This document shows, in pieces, positions 1-11,580 of a stretch of DNA of 64,000 nucleotides. Within the stretch, counting starts at the first letter, position 1, and every line of letters begins with the position of its first letter. The notes under the pieces were generated by a model, which saw only the letters and a list, made by a program, of their open reading frames with translations, made no database searches and was not told the origin of the DNA. Both the position numbers and the translations under genes were made by a program. The stretch is from Citrus sinensis (taxonomy: Eukaryota; Streptophyta; Magnoliopsida; Sapindales; Rutaceae): contig NC_068564.1 of assembly GCF_022201045.2 (NCBI RefSeq), forward strand, positions 32,765,001-32,829,000, given 5' to 3'.

Positions 1-72
1 AGTACGGAAAAAAAAAAGGAATATAATGAAAACAGTTGTTGTTTTTGATGCTTAGAAAGAATAAAGTCATAC

Positions 73-2552
73 CTAAGCTGCTGCAGACCCCACCATAAAC
101 AGTAGAAATACTTCTCAATAAAGGCCGAGGAAACAACGTTTTTTTCAACTGCATTCTGAAATATGCCATAATTGAAAGTGATATCGTTTTTTGGACCACA
201 GCCGTTGAACACATTTGTTCTATTTGCCCACATCTTGCGAACGTTGAAAGCATCACAATCCAAATTGCATCTGGTACTGTTAAACTCCTTCTTGCACACT
301 TTTTTCAAACATGATGTATACCTGTCAACTGACAGCAAATACCATGCTGCCCCCACAACCTGAATAAAAGAGAGCGACATCTTGTGAACTCTATGAAAGA
401 AATAAAATAACTAGAAACTTAAAATAAGGATGTTAAAGGAGTAAACTAATGAACCCTGTAAAACAACAGAACAATACGCATAAACGTTAAAGTAATAAGG
501 TCACATACATGGCTAGCCAACATGTACAATAACAGATTATAAGCAGCCCCTGCCCAAGCAGTCTTTGTGACCACACCTGTTGCCTTAATGATTTCGGAAC
601 TTAACGGAAAAATCAAATATAATCTGGGAACATACTGAAGCAGAACTATCAATGCAAGGGCATTGTTGTTGTGATTGGTTCGAGGGATTCTTGTTGCCGG
701 TATGATAAACCAGATTACAATCTGCATTAAAGTAAATTCAGTTAATTGAGCTTCACCTTTGTCAGCTGCAGAAAGTCTAAATCAGAACACATAGAAATAA
801 TACAATCAATGAAATTAACAGATCATGTAGAAAAGGAGCAAAACTGCATGTTATGCTCAGGTTTCCAAATTTAGCATTTTATCACATGAAAATAATAGCC
901 ATAATCCATAGTACTTCTATGGATAGAGATAGAGGCAGAAGGTTGTTCACTGCCATATAGGAATTGGACAGGTGGACAATTAATAGCTTGAGTTGTCAAT
1001 TTATAAATTTCTAAGTACTGAAGTGGTTTGACCGGTGGACACTAGGGACCCAACAATTAAAACATTTATGAAAGAGCGGACGAATTGGGTGGCACAGAAG
1101 GGCACTATGAGCCCAACCATGTTATATAAGACTAACTCATCTTGCAACAAATTAAGGGAAAGACAGTTAACCAACTCAAATGCAGACATAAAAGGTTGCT
1201 GCTCTGTAATCATTTTGCCCTTGAATCCTTAAAACTGACTTAACACCACAAAGTATAACTTGGCTCACCAATTTGTAAACTTTATCGAAAAAGGAGATCC
1301 CTCACCCTAATGACAATTGAAAAAGCCAGATCCTACAACAGAGCAAAGCAACTACAAAGGAACCAATAACATATCTGCAAACTAAGAGTAGACAGAAAAA
1401 GAGGCCATGCCATGCCAACACTAAATGTTCATTGTAAAAAAAAATAGAACGTATACTACAATACCAGCTAAAAGAAACTACTTATAATGTGTAGAAACAG
1501 GAAAGCCAAAGATTGATATGTCAGAATAAGTTACCTGAGGCAGAGGCAGAGTTGCAATGAGATCAATGAAGAAGTCAGATCTAAGATATCTCCGCGCAAT
1601 CTTTTTCGGATCCATGACAAGTTCACCCCTTCCAAATACCCGAGAGCTTGGTGCGACATAAGCTGTCCTAAATTTTATAATCATGTGCAGCAAATAAAAA
1701 AGATCTGCCATGGTCCGGAACAAGGTCACAACAATCCGTAACTTCATGTCAGTCTTCACACATAAAGTATCCCCATCCCCTCCAACGGAAGGCAAGTAAA
1801 AGTACAATGGATCGACAAAAAGTGCCACCAAGCATGCGACAATGAAAACCCAGTTCCACTGCAAAACGATGTCACTGCCTGGGTCGAGTATTTTCTTGTA
1901 CCATGGCATGTTTTCCTCTTGAAACACCTTCGACCTTCCAATTTTGTATGCCTCCTGGACCTGACCCCTGCTTCCTACCACTCCATTTAGCACTGAAGGT
2001 AATGGAATCTTGTGCGCAGAAGATGACTTCTCAAGGTGTATTGAGTCATTCTTTCCCCACAAAGTTTCTCTATGCTGTTTGCCGTCAGAATAAAACCTAC
2101 AAAAGTTTTCCCACAGTTTTAAGCAGAAGATTTTCAACCTACAAAATATTTGATTCACAATATTCACATCTAGAAAACGCATCTGTTTGACAAGAAGGTC
2201 CATGTCACTTTAGCCCTCAAGTACAACCCGAAAACAAATAAAGAATTTTTATGCTTCTGAAGTGTTTTGATTACAGAGCTTCTTAGTTGACCAAAATTCT
2301 AGCTCTCACATAGCAACAAATCTAAAACTCGAAAGATTTAACAGATTAATTCGAATTAGTCTAACTACTCTAACTCCAATCTCTGTCAACATTTTCCCGC
2401 ACTTTCTCATCAGCCAAATGCAGCATATGAAAAACAAAATCCCGGAAAATTTAAAAATCAATACTTCCTAGCAAAAAAAAAAAACCCAGATAAGAAATAT
2501 ACATATATACACAACAAGATTACCTGACAAGCTTTTCCTTCTTGAACTCCAT
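73..2552 (-). CDS. Cyclic nucleotide-gated ion channel, group III (CNGC14/17-like), 5' half
   Basis: Plasma-membrane Ca2+/cation channel family gated by cyclic nucleotides and calmodulin. Exons read on the minus strand: 2552-2524, 2096-1535, 721-509, 359-73, all with GT/AG ends and compatible phases, giving 363 residues before the left edge. The start is the ATG at 2552: the 29-nt exon encodes MEFKKEKLV plus two bases of R, and joins in frame to FYSDGKQ, the usual N-terminus of this clade. The ATG at 2203 lies inside intron 1. S1 is at about residues 91-110 (FVDPLYFY), S2 at about 128-150 followed by KFRTAYVAPSSRVFGRGELV, and ATLPLPQ ends exon 2. Exon 3 carries NHNNNALALIVLLQY and ATGVVTKTAWAGAAYNLL. 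Exon 4 holds the Cys-rich S5-pore linker up to YCLWWGLQQLS. The pore filter, S6, cyclic-nucleotide-binding and IQ regions lie outside the window. Assignment within group III rests on remembered Arabidopsis sequences. Confidence 0.93.
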
Positions 2553-3547
2553 CAAGAACAATTAATAAAGAACGAAAAGAAAAATCTTAACTCTGATCTC
2601 TTAAAACCCTACGGTGCCCCCATCCCCAAAATGGTGTTGCCCTTCTTCAATTTTGTTGTTTTTTTTTTTGTTTCGTTTTCCCTTCTCTCCCTAAAATCTG
2701 AGCTTTTTCGTAAGCTAATTAGAAGTATTGACTTAATGTGTTTGTTTTTACGCTAGTGTTTTTACTTTCGTTTTAGTTCTATTTTTATTTTTTGTGTTGA
2801 CACTGGAAGTGAAAGTGAAAATCAGAGACTTGCACAGCACAAGTCAACGTATAAGGTTAAAAAAGTTGAAACATACGACTCCAGAGACAGCACCAACTAA
2901 CTACTTGGCCAATAATTCTCCATTTTGCACTGCACCAATTAAGGATGCTGTATTGAATTGATGATGCTGGATTATCAACTTTTTTATTATTAAATTATTG
3001 AAATAAACAAAGGATTAAAAACAAAATTAAACAGAAAAAGGTTTCGTATGTACGTTACGATGGGAATTCAGAGATAGAGATAGTTGGAGGACGGTAATTC
3101 TTCATATCATAGTTTTTGATTTGATTTGATTTAGATGGGGGCTAAAAAAGAAATATTATATGCAAGTATTGTCTAACAACAATTTAATAGAATTAATCAA
3201 TTGTGTATGATAATTGTAATAATAAGAGCGAAATTTGAAGCACATAAACCTCATTGTATGGTTTTATTGGACCTGGAAAACAATATGCGGCCTGTCGGAG
3301 CTCAAACATGAATTCTCTGAATTTTCGTTTGACTGTTTTGAGGCTTTTTATTGGGTAGAATTAGGCTTAAATACTCTAGTATTACAAACCCGGAATGGGC
3401 TGGCCTCGGACCTGAAAACTTGATTAGGCCTTGCTCAAACTGGATCGAGAAGCATATGAAGCTTCAAGGCTAATTTTCGCATAAAATACTATAAATTAAT
3501 TTATTTGATGCCTTTATTGGTTTTGTAGGGAGAATTCACAAATGATA

Positions 3548-3552
<5 letters not shown>

Positions 3553-3616
<64 letters not shown>
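3553..3616. repeat. (TA)n microsatellite, about 64 bp
   Basis: Uninterrupted TA dinucleotide run of roughly 32 units. Confidence 0.98.
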
Positions 3617-3617
<1 letters not shown>

Positions 3618-5041
3618 TCATGGAAAAAAAAATGTTTCTACTGTCAAATTTTCTTTACAACAAATCAAACTTTTATTAAATATCATGCATAGGTTTTAGT
3701 ATGGGACAGTGTAAGAAATTTGAGGAAACTGGGAAGTAAAGAAACTAATTATCGGTAAGTTAATGAGGAAAGAGTTTTTACAATTCTCAGCGATAGCGAT
3801 GTTATTAGTGGAAATTACGGCATGTGTATAAATCAAGAAGGAAAGGAAAAGAAATTTTTACTGACTATTTTTTTCCCGCAAATTTAATTTTTCTTTGCAA
3901 GAGCCTTTCATTTAAATATTGACACTTATAGGTTGTGTATTGTACATGTAAACTTCTCACAAAATCTTTATTTTATCGATTTCTTCCTGGGTTCTAATAT
4001 AAATATTAACTATATCATCAGTTATGCATGTATTTTGCTATTTTATTTTATTTTTTGTTTCATCATCCACAATCTTGGGATGCATTTTTCGTTACTTTTG
4101 TGATATATAATATTCAGTTTCATTTCTGTATACAGCTACCTAACTCTCTTATAAATCGATAGTACACCTAGAAGCTTGCAATCATCACTTGTATCAAATG
4201 TTCATAATCGTAGTCTCTAAGAAGTGGTTCGAAGAAATTAATGAAAGAAGAAAGAACATGTCACCGTCACCATGGCAGATAGTACATCGAACTATTAGGT
4301 ACAACCGTACAAGTGTGGTTGTTCGAAGAAGAATCTGGAGTCTTCTGCACACCAACAGGCAACAACACATCAAATTGTTAAGTGCAAATGTGGCCGACTA
4401 AAGAAAACTCTAAGAGTCTTTTGCACATCAGATTGTTAAACACAAGAGTGGCCATCTGAGAAAGAACATGAGGATTTTTTCATGAGAAAGCTAATTAAAA
4501 AAGAAAAAAATTCAAAGAAAATAGTTTGTCATGTCTTCAAGAGGGAAGATGAAGAAATGACAATTTTATTACTTGCTCAATTCTTGGCTGTGAAATTCGG
4601 CGGCGTTGTTCTTCTTCGGGGATGGGCTTGGGGGATGACCCGATGTAAATAAAATTATAATTTAAATGAAATCAAAATTCGAAACCAATTTCACAATTCC
4701 TTTTGCTTTCCACCGAATTCACGAACTATGTGCTTAATTTATAATATTTTTTAAAATTTATTGGACTTATTTATTATTTAATTTATTTTCTTTATAGCTA
4801 AGGGCAAATTTAGTAATGTTATAACTTTTAAAGTAATTGTTGTTAGTTATGCTGGAAAAATAATCAACGGTGAAGAGAAACAGTTAATATGTGATAAAAT
4901 TTATTTTTAAAATTTATAAGGTTTAAAGGCAGTTATATGTATTTTACAAATCTTACTGTTTTGAACTATTGAAAGAATACAAATAGTTAAAATGGACCAA
5001 ATCTTAAATAAAATTTATTTATACATTTATAAATATGTATG

Positions 5042-5061
5042 TCTCTCTCTCTCTCTCTCTT
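5042..5061. repeat. (TC)n microsatellite
   Basis: About ten TC units, followed by a short TA-rich stretch. Confidence 0.95.
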
Positions 5062-6353
5062 TATATATAAATATTCAATATAATATAGTCTCTATAAATT
5101 AATAATGTGCGAACGATACAAAACCTATTAATAATTAATAGAATGGATACACATTTTAATTAAATAAAAATTTATTGCATTGTATTTAATCTGGTTAGTT
5201 AAAAATAATTAATCCACTACATATAAAATAAATAACAAAAAAATTTAAAAATCTTGCAATTTCAGAATTCATCCCCGAAACTTCTAGAAGCAAAAAGCAA
5301 ATTAGATACGAGATCCAAATGTATTTAAATTTCAAGGGGAGAAAAAGGTGACGAGTCATATTTTATTTAATAAAATATCATAACATCTGAAAACCCTTAT
5401 ACAACTCTATGATCTATTCATATCCTAAATTAATAGTTTGCTGGAATTACAAAATTATTGTTACATGATATTATTTCAATAAAATATGACTATTAAATAA
5501 TTTTCTTTTGTTGGGGTCACTGATTAAATAATATTGGTTACCCGTTTGGCCCTAAATATTGTTAACGAAAAGTATTGTCGATGGCGCAAATTAATCAACC
5601 TGTTATTTAACTGTACTTCAAGTTCCATACCTTCATAAAAACTAAATAAATTTACAATCCAATATTTTATAAAAGAATAGTTCGTCATTTTAAGCATGTC
5701 CTTTTTTCTTTTTCTTTTTTGGATTTCCACGTACTATAACAATTATGCAACTTAGATCCGATCTTATCGACAAAGATTTTGGAAATGATGGCCTTCAAAT
5801 ATGGTGTGGTTATTTTTGAGAAGTTTTAGTACACAAATCAATTGTCATCAATACACTCAACGGGAAAAATATCATTCCGTTATCCGAACACTCTTTTTGA
5901 CCATTATCTTGTTTTCAGAAACTGAGAAACATTGGATGCATTTGTAGAAAAACTACGCAAATAGTGAAATTTTGATTCCGCAATTCACAGTCAAACCCTT
6001 CAAGACAATTCCTAGTGGCCTTCTTTGTTGCTGCATCACGAGTCCGGCTGGTATTTGACTATTTGTCCATAGAGATAATGACAGTTTGACCGATTTATCT
6101 TCGATATGCATTAGATGTATTCACAAATAATAGTAATTCCACAAATAATAGTAATTCCAAAGAGATGAAGATGAAGATGAAGATGAATGAACTAATTTGT
6201 AAATTTCTCTAATTGGGTTTTCCAAATGAACCTGTAAAAGTTATAAAAAAAAAAAGAAAAGAAAAAAGTATTTTTCTGTACAAGGATATCTGTATCATCA
6301 ATTGCCCTAAGCCCAGATTTGACTTTTTCACTATGTTCATTCTAACCTTTTAT

Positions 6354-9168
6354 TCAAAGTAACAAGTCTTCATGTGATTCCTGGTAGGATGCCGACTTAG
6401 AATGTACAGATTCTGTAGCAAGGCCTTCAAGCAAGTTTATGACTTCTGCAGTATCATCAAGGTAATATTTAGCCATGCTCGGTTTCTGACCGACTGTACA
6501 CGCAAATACTTCTGCAATCCCTGGTACCGATGGATCGGCAACAGCTTGCTCAATGCTCTCGAACATATCTTCATCAGAACGGTCATCCCCTATGCACAGC
6601 ACAAAATCTGGAGACTTCCCCCTACTTCGCATAGTTGAAATCAAGTTTTTTACAACAATGCCTTTGCTTACTCCCTACCCAATTCACCACATTAGAATGA
6701 TCATCCGAGCAATATCAATGAGATATAAAACAAAGGGCATTACACCGTTTCTTCGTAACATATCATATAAGTTTATGTAACAACTGTATTAAAAAGATTG
6801 ATGTTGACATACCTGTGGCTTGACCTCAACAATGTGTTGGCCTCTTTTGACAACAACAGGCTCATTAGCAAGAACATTTTCCAAGTGGTCAAGAAGCTCT
6901 TTAGCCTGGCATGAGCCAAAATGAGGGTCGGCGTGCTGGTGGTGCCACACAATTGCAGTTTCTTTATCCTCTATGAAAGAGCCATCGGTTGTCTCAGTAT
7001 AAAGCTTCATTACAGGTTCTGCAATCTCTTTCCAATCAAAGTCTCTTGTCAACGAGCAAATTTCCCATGCAGAGTTCTTACTCCACCTACAATAGATAAT
7101 CTTAGATTAAAAGGATAAAAAAAACAAAACAAAACAAACAAACACACACAATGACGCGCAAGAAAATTCAGTGAATAAACAACAATTTAAAGCATTACCT
7201 AGTGAAGTAACCATGTTCGGCTGAAAGGCCCAACTTCTCAACCCCAGAAAACCAATTGCCCAGAGAATCCTTTCCTCTGCCACTAACGATGAAAACAGCA
7301 TTTTTGGGATCATTGCATAAATCATTCAAGATTGAAAGAACCTCGGTGCTTGGTCTTTTATCCTCTGAAGTTTGTGGCATCACAGTCCCATCATAATCCA
7401 AAAGAATCAATCTGCTATTTGTCTTGTTATAAGCAGAAGCAATATGGTGCATTCCAAGCTTCCGAAATTCAGGCCCCAAAGCAACAATCCTGAATCCCAA
7501 ACCCAAACCAACTCCCCAACATCTCTTGAACAAATGATCTCTGCAAGCTCTCTCAAGATCTTGATCAATACTCTTAGCCCAATAAGCCACATCATGAGAG
7601 CTAATGTACTTATAATGCTTCTCATGCCGCAAAATTTTCTCTTGATTCTCCATTTGTAAGGCAGAATCCATGGCATCAGCAACAGCATCAACATTCCACG
7701 GATTGACACGAATCGCCCCACTAAGAGATGGAGAGCAGCCGATGAATTCTGACACAATTATAACACTCTTCTTCTGGGGAGGATTCTTTTCATCAACACC
7801 TAATGCCCTGTCCAAAACAGGGCTCCCCTGTCTGCTAACAGTATATTTATAAGGCACCAAGTTCATCCCATCTCTCACACAATTCACCACACAGCATTCA
7901 GCAATGGCATAGTATGGAACCTTATCTTGAGTACTAAGCGGCTCTTTAATGATAACAATCGGTTCGTAGCCTGGTTTGCCAAAATTGAGATTGATTTCTT
8001 CTGCAATTCTGTTGGTATCACTTAGAAGATCTTGCACATCCTTACCACTACTCCTAGCTGGGTTTGTAATCTGTACTAAAACCACTTTCCCCCTCAAATC
8101 TGGGTGCTGTTCTAAGAGCTGCCCCATTGCTAAAAACTTCAAACTAATACCCTTAAACAAATCCATATCATCTACCCCCAAAATTACAATTTTCCCATCA
8201 AATTTTTCCTTCAACTCCTTAACTTTCTGACCTGTGACATCAAGAGACATAATAGATTCAAATTGGCCCATGTGAATCCCGACAGGCAAAATCTTTATAC
8301 TCACAGTCCTACCAAAATAATCTAAACCAATGTAACCCCTCTTGGACTCATAATTAAGACCTAACATTCTGCTACAAGATGACAAAAAGTGCCTCGCATA
8401 ATCAAAAGTGTGAAAGCCAATCAAGTCCGAATTCAACAAGGACTTAAGAATCTCATCTCTCACAGGCAAAGTCCTATAAATTTCAGATGAAGGAAATGGA
8501 CTATGCAAAAAGAAACCAACTTTCACTCTATGAAAACGTTTTCTCAAGAAAGAAGGCAATACCATTAGATGATAATCATGTATCCAAACATAATCTTCAT
8601 CTGGGTTTATCACCTCCATCACTTTATCCGCAAAAACTTTGTTAGCAGACAAGTAAGCCTGCCACTCCCCTCGATCAAAACGAGCCCCATGGCTAGCCGT
8701 CAAAGGCAACATGTAATGAAATAAAGGCCAAAGATAATGCTTACAGAACCCATGATAATACTTCTTGTGTACATCAGCTGGCAAAAACGTTGGCACGCAC
8801 TTAAATTTCTCCAACAAAATCGTTGAAACCTCTTCTTGATCATCAACACCAATCTCAACGTTCAATGAGCCAACGTATATAACTTCCGTCTCCAGCGGGA
8901 ACCCATCTTTGAGCTGCAAATAGAGGCTGTCTTGATCATATTCGAACCCCCACTTGTTACTATCTTTTTCATAATAGGCTTTCACAGGCAGTTGATTAGC
9001 CACAATGATCCTGCGCTGGCATGGCTCCACGATTGTTGTAGTACTGTCGTTGCTCTTATTTTCAAACTCTGATATCACCCCAGGGACTTTCATGACTCGT
9101 GGGATTCGATTCAGTGTCCCAAAATCATCAAAAGATATCAAATTCAACAAGTCTAACGAAGATCTCAT
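6354..9168 (-). CDS. Class II trehalose-6-phosphate synthase/phosphatase-like protein (TPS11-like)
   Basis: Three exons on the minus strand: 9168-7199, 7086-6813, 6674-6354, encoding 854 aa, the usual length for plant class II TPS. The start is the first in-frame ATG, giving MRSSLDLLNLISFDDF. Residues ~45-530 form the GT20 glycosyltransferase (RRIIVANQLPVKAYY, YVWIHDYHLMVLPSFLRKRF, FFLHSPFPSSEIYRTLP, DDMDLFKGISLKF, EFIGCSPSLSGAIRVNPW). A TPP-like HAD domain follows, with LDYDGT near 590, SGRGKDSL, and GDDRSDED at 777-784. Exon 1 ends within an Arg codon that resumes as RWSKNSAWEI. Class II members usually show little or no synthase activity and are considered regulators in trehalose-6-phosphate/SnRK1 sugar signalling; that is family knowledge. 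NKWGFEYDQDSLYLQLKDGF and the IEDKETAIVWHH region resemble TPS11 more than TPS8-10, judged from memory. Confidence 0.95.
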
Positions 9169-9659
9169 TGAGAACAAACAGAGACAAAATACAAAACAAA
9201 GGCTTTTTTTCTTCTCTTTTAACTTTTAATGGCTTGTTAATATATATGTATTTACAATAATGTGTTAATGGGGTTTTTAAAGGAGAGAAATATAAATTCA
9301 AATCTTATTACAGAAAGGCAAAATCAAAGATAATGATACACTTTCCATAAGAGCTTTGTTAAAATGGGATAAGGACGAAGGAAGAGCCCGGCTCGGAGAA
9401 ATTAATTTATACGAGTTACGTGAAGAGGGGCTGGAACAGACGATTCAGATTTGTGGGGTTACGAGCGGGTTCATTTTTGTTATAATGAGGTTGATTGTAG
9501 GTGATTGCGTAGGTATGTCACCACCGACTGTAACCGAACTGTTCAGTTCTGATTTCTCTGCTGTCTTCACTTTTTGTCTCGGTTACCGGACTAACCGGTT
9601 ACTTTTATTTTTAATAGTTGAGTTACAAGAAATGACAATAAATATGATATTAATATATT

Positions 9660-9787
9660 GGATCATACTACGGTGCAACTGTGGTATCGTGCTACAATTA
9701 GATGTATTTAGATTGGTGGGGTCTACTGATATCTAACTGCTGAATATAACTGTGACACAATACCACAGTTGCACCACAGATTTCTCT
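9660..9787. mobile_element. Short TIR element (MITE, Mutator-like), 128 bp
   Basis: A 16-bp perfect inverted repeat GGTGCAACTGTGGTAT (9672-9687) / ATACCACAGTTGCACC (9760-9775), with weaker similarity out to the ends. The candidate element is flanked by a 9-bp direct repeat TAATATATT (9651-9659 and 9788-9796), the target-site length of Mutator-like elements. No coding capacity. The flank is AT-rich, so the target duplication is less certain than the inverted repeat. Confidence 0.7.
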
Positions 9788-11340
9788 TAATATATTATCC
9801 TTTCACCAGTTATTAATTTATTGTTGGTAATTTTTAATAATCTAAAATTATGAACTTATTATTATTGGTAATTTCAATAAGCTATAAAACATATTTGATG
9901 ATATATTTAAAATTCTTGGATATTAAATTTACTTGAATAATTTGATAAAATAGTCTAAAAATGGTTTTTATTTTTAATTTTTCACCTTCTCTTAAAAATT
10001 ATATTTAGAAACATATTTTTAGGGCATCCTAATTAAATTTTGTTTTTTTAAGGAGAAATGTTACTCTGTAAAGTAACCGAAGTACCTTAAATTATGAAAT
10101 GACCAGTTTTACTTTTAACAATTTTTTTCCCCCTTGCAAACAATAGTGAAAAACCAAATACTCACATTAAAACATGCGAATTTAGGTCTTTTTCTTTTTT
10201 GGGTATTTCCATCACTAATTTTCTTGAGGAAAGTTATCAATTTAAAAAGAAAAATTGAATGATAAAATCCCATTAACTGCAATATATTCTAAACAAATCA
10301 TTTGATTTGTTATGAAGTCAATTCGATAAATAATACAAATAAATCACTCAGAAAATTTATAATTTGCGTGAATCATCATCAATATTTCACATTAATGAAC
10401 AATGGAATCTATAACAAATATTTGCGATATTGAACATTTAATTAACATAATAAAATTAAATTGCCCACATTAAAGATTAATATAATAGTTCTTTTGTGAA
10501 GTAGCATCCTTATCCAATATAATGCATTATAAAATATATGATATCTGATTTTATGGGATAATAAATAATTATATATCATTATAATTGGAATTATAATATT
10601 GATGGATTTTATGGTAAATCGCATTCTATTCAAGGAAGCCTAAATATAACAGATGTCGAAAATTATTTGGTCTGCCAACGGAATTACTCGGTCAGATTTT
10701 AAAAACACTTGGATACAACTCTACAAATATGCCACGTGTAGATATAACAACTCCCACCGCTCATGAATATCCGCGAGACTCTTTCCTCTTATACTTTCAT
10801 TTTATATATGAAAATATTGTTATATTTTACGTAGTTATTAAATTTGGATTCCAATTACATTTAATGTCAACTCACATTTATTGGCCCATAAATTTAATTT
10901 TCAAGCTATAATAGGAAGTATTTACTAAATATTTTACTGTTATAATCTTTAAACTATAATTATTCGACCTCAATATCAAATAAGGTCTCAATCCTTATCA
11001 TTACAATATAAATTTTATATTGATTGATTCATCTATAATTGTCGAGTACTCAAGTATTGATTTTTAAAATGATATAATAAAATTAAAATTGTAAGATAAA
11101 CAATTTTAGAGTAGTCACATTAAATTTATATCATTAGATTTACAATGTTGATTATTTAGTTTTGTTGTCCTTAAAAAAAAAAACGGTAGAATTAATACCG
11201 CCTGTATACGGTAACCAAACCCATTTGATCAATTCTTGTCTCTATAAACGAGACTTAATGTCATTGTTATCTACTTATCTTATGCAGTCGTTACAGCTAC
11301 TTCGCACGGGCAGAAAATCAGATAGGGGTTCTAGAACTCG

Positions 11341-11372
11341 CCACGTGGAATTATTACAAAAGAAACGTGGCG
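11341..11372. promoter_or_regulatory. Paired G-box/ACGT motifs
   Basis: A canonical palindromic G-box CCACGTGG at 11341-11348 and a second ACGTGGC core at 11365-11371, 24 bp apart. Further ACGT cores lie near 11,900 (cacgtgg), 11,922 (tacgtgtc) and 12,243 (aacgtggg). bZIP/bHLH factors bind such sites. No gene model adjoins them, so a regulatory role is inferred only. Confidence 0.35.
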
Positions 11373-11545
11373 TGCCTGGGTCGTCAAAGCAAAGCCCAAA
11401 ATCAGTCACGGACTGGGCAGATGCGGTTCTTATTGGTTCCACTCGCTAAAGGACGCGTCACCTACATTGAACGACTGTTCGTCGTGCTTCTTCTCCTGCT
11501 CATCTCCTTTATTTTTGTTCGGCGTACAACTATGTAGACTTGCAA

Positions 11546-11546
11546 C

Positions 11547-11577
<31 letters not shown>

Positions 11578-11580
11578 AAA
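11546..11580. repeat. Poly-C (22) followed by poly-A (13)
   Basis: Homopolymer run of 22 C then 13 A. Such runs are prone to sequencing and assembly length error. Confidence 0.95.

Larger units (their letters stand above)
2553..6353. other. Spacer: CNGC upstream region and 3' flank of the TPS gene
   Basis: No convincing gene. The first few hundred bases above 2552 should hold the CNGC 5' UTR and promoter; pyrimidine-rich tracts lie at about 2640-2690. The rest is AT-rich with microsatellites at 3553-3616 and 5042-5061 and an 18-bp direct duplication (acaaataatagtaattcc, around 6122-6159). The short open frames here have no family resemblance. Confidence 0.6.

Noticed and set aside
1478..2203. 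CNGC protein starting MDLLVKQM at 2203
   Set aside because: The region 2097-2203 behaves as intron: TTGTAG/G acceptor at 2097-2096 and an upstream 29-nt exon that restores the family N-terminus.
7195..9177. TPS reading from 9177 to a stop at 7195
   Set aside because: Codon 1 there is TTG, not ATG, and the true exon ends at the GT donor at 7198-7197; the real start is the ATG at 9168.
9356..9736. 126-codon open frame on the plus strand
   Set aside because: It runs into the MITE at 9660, has no family resemblance and starts without promoter evidence.
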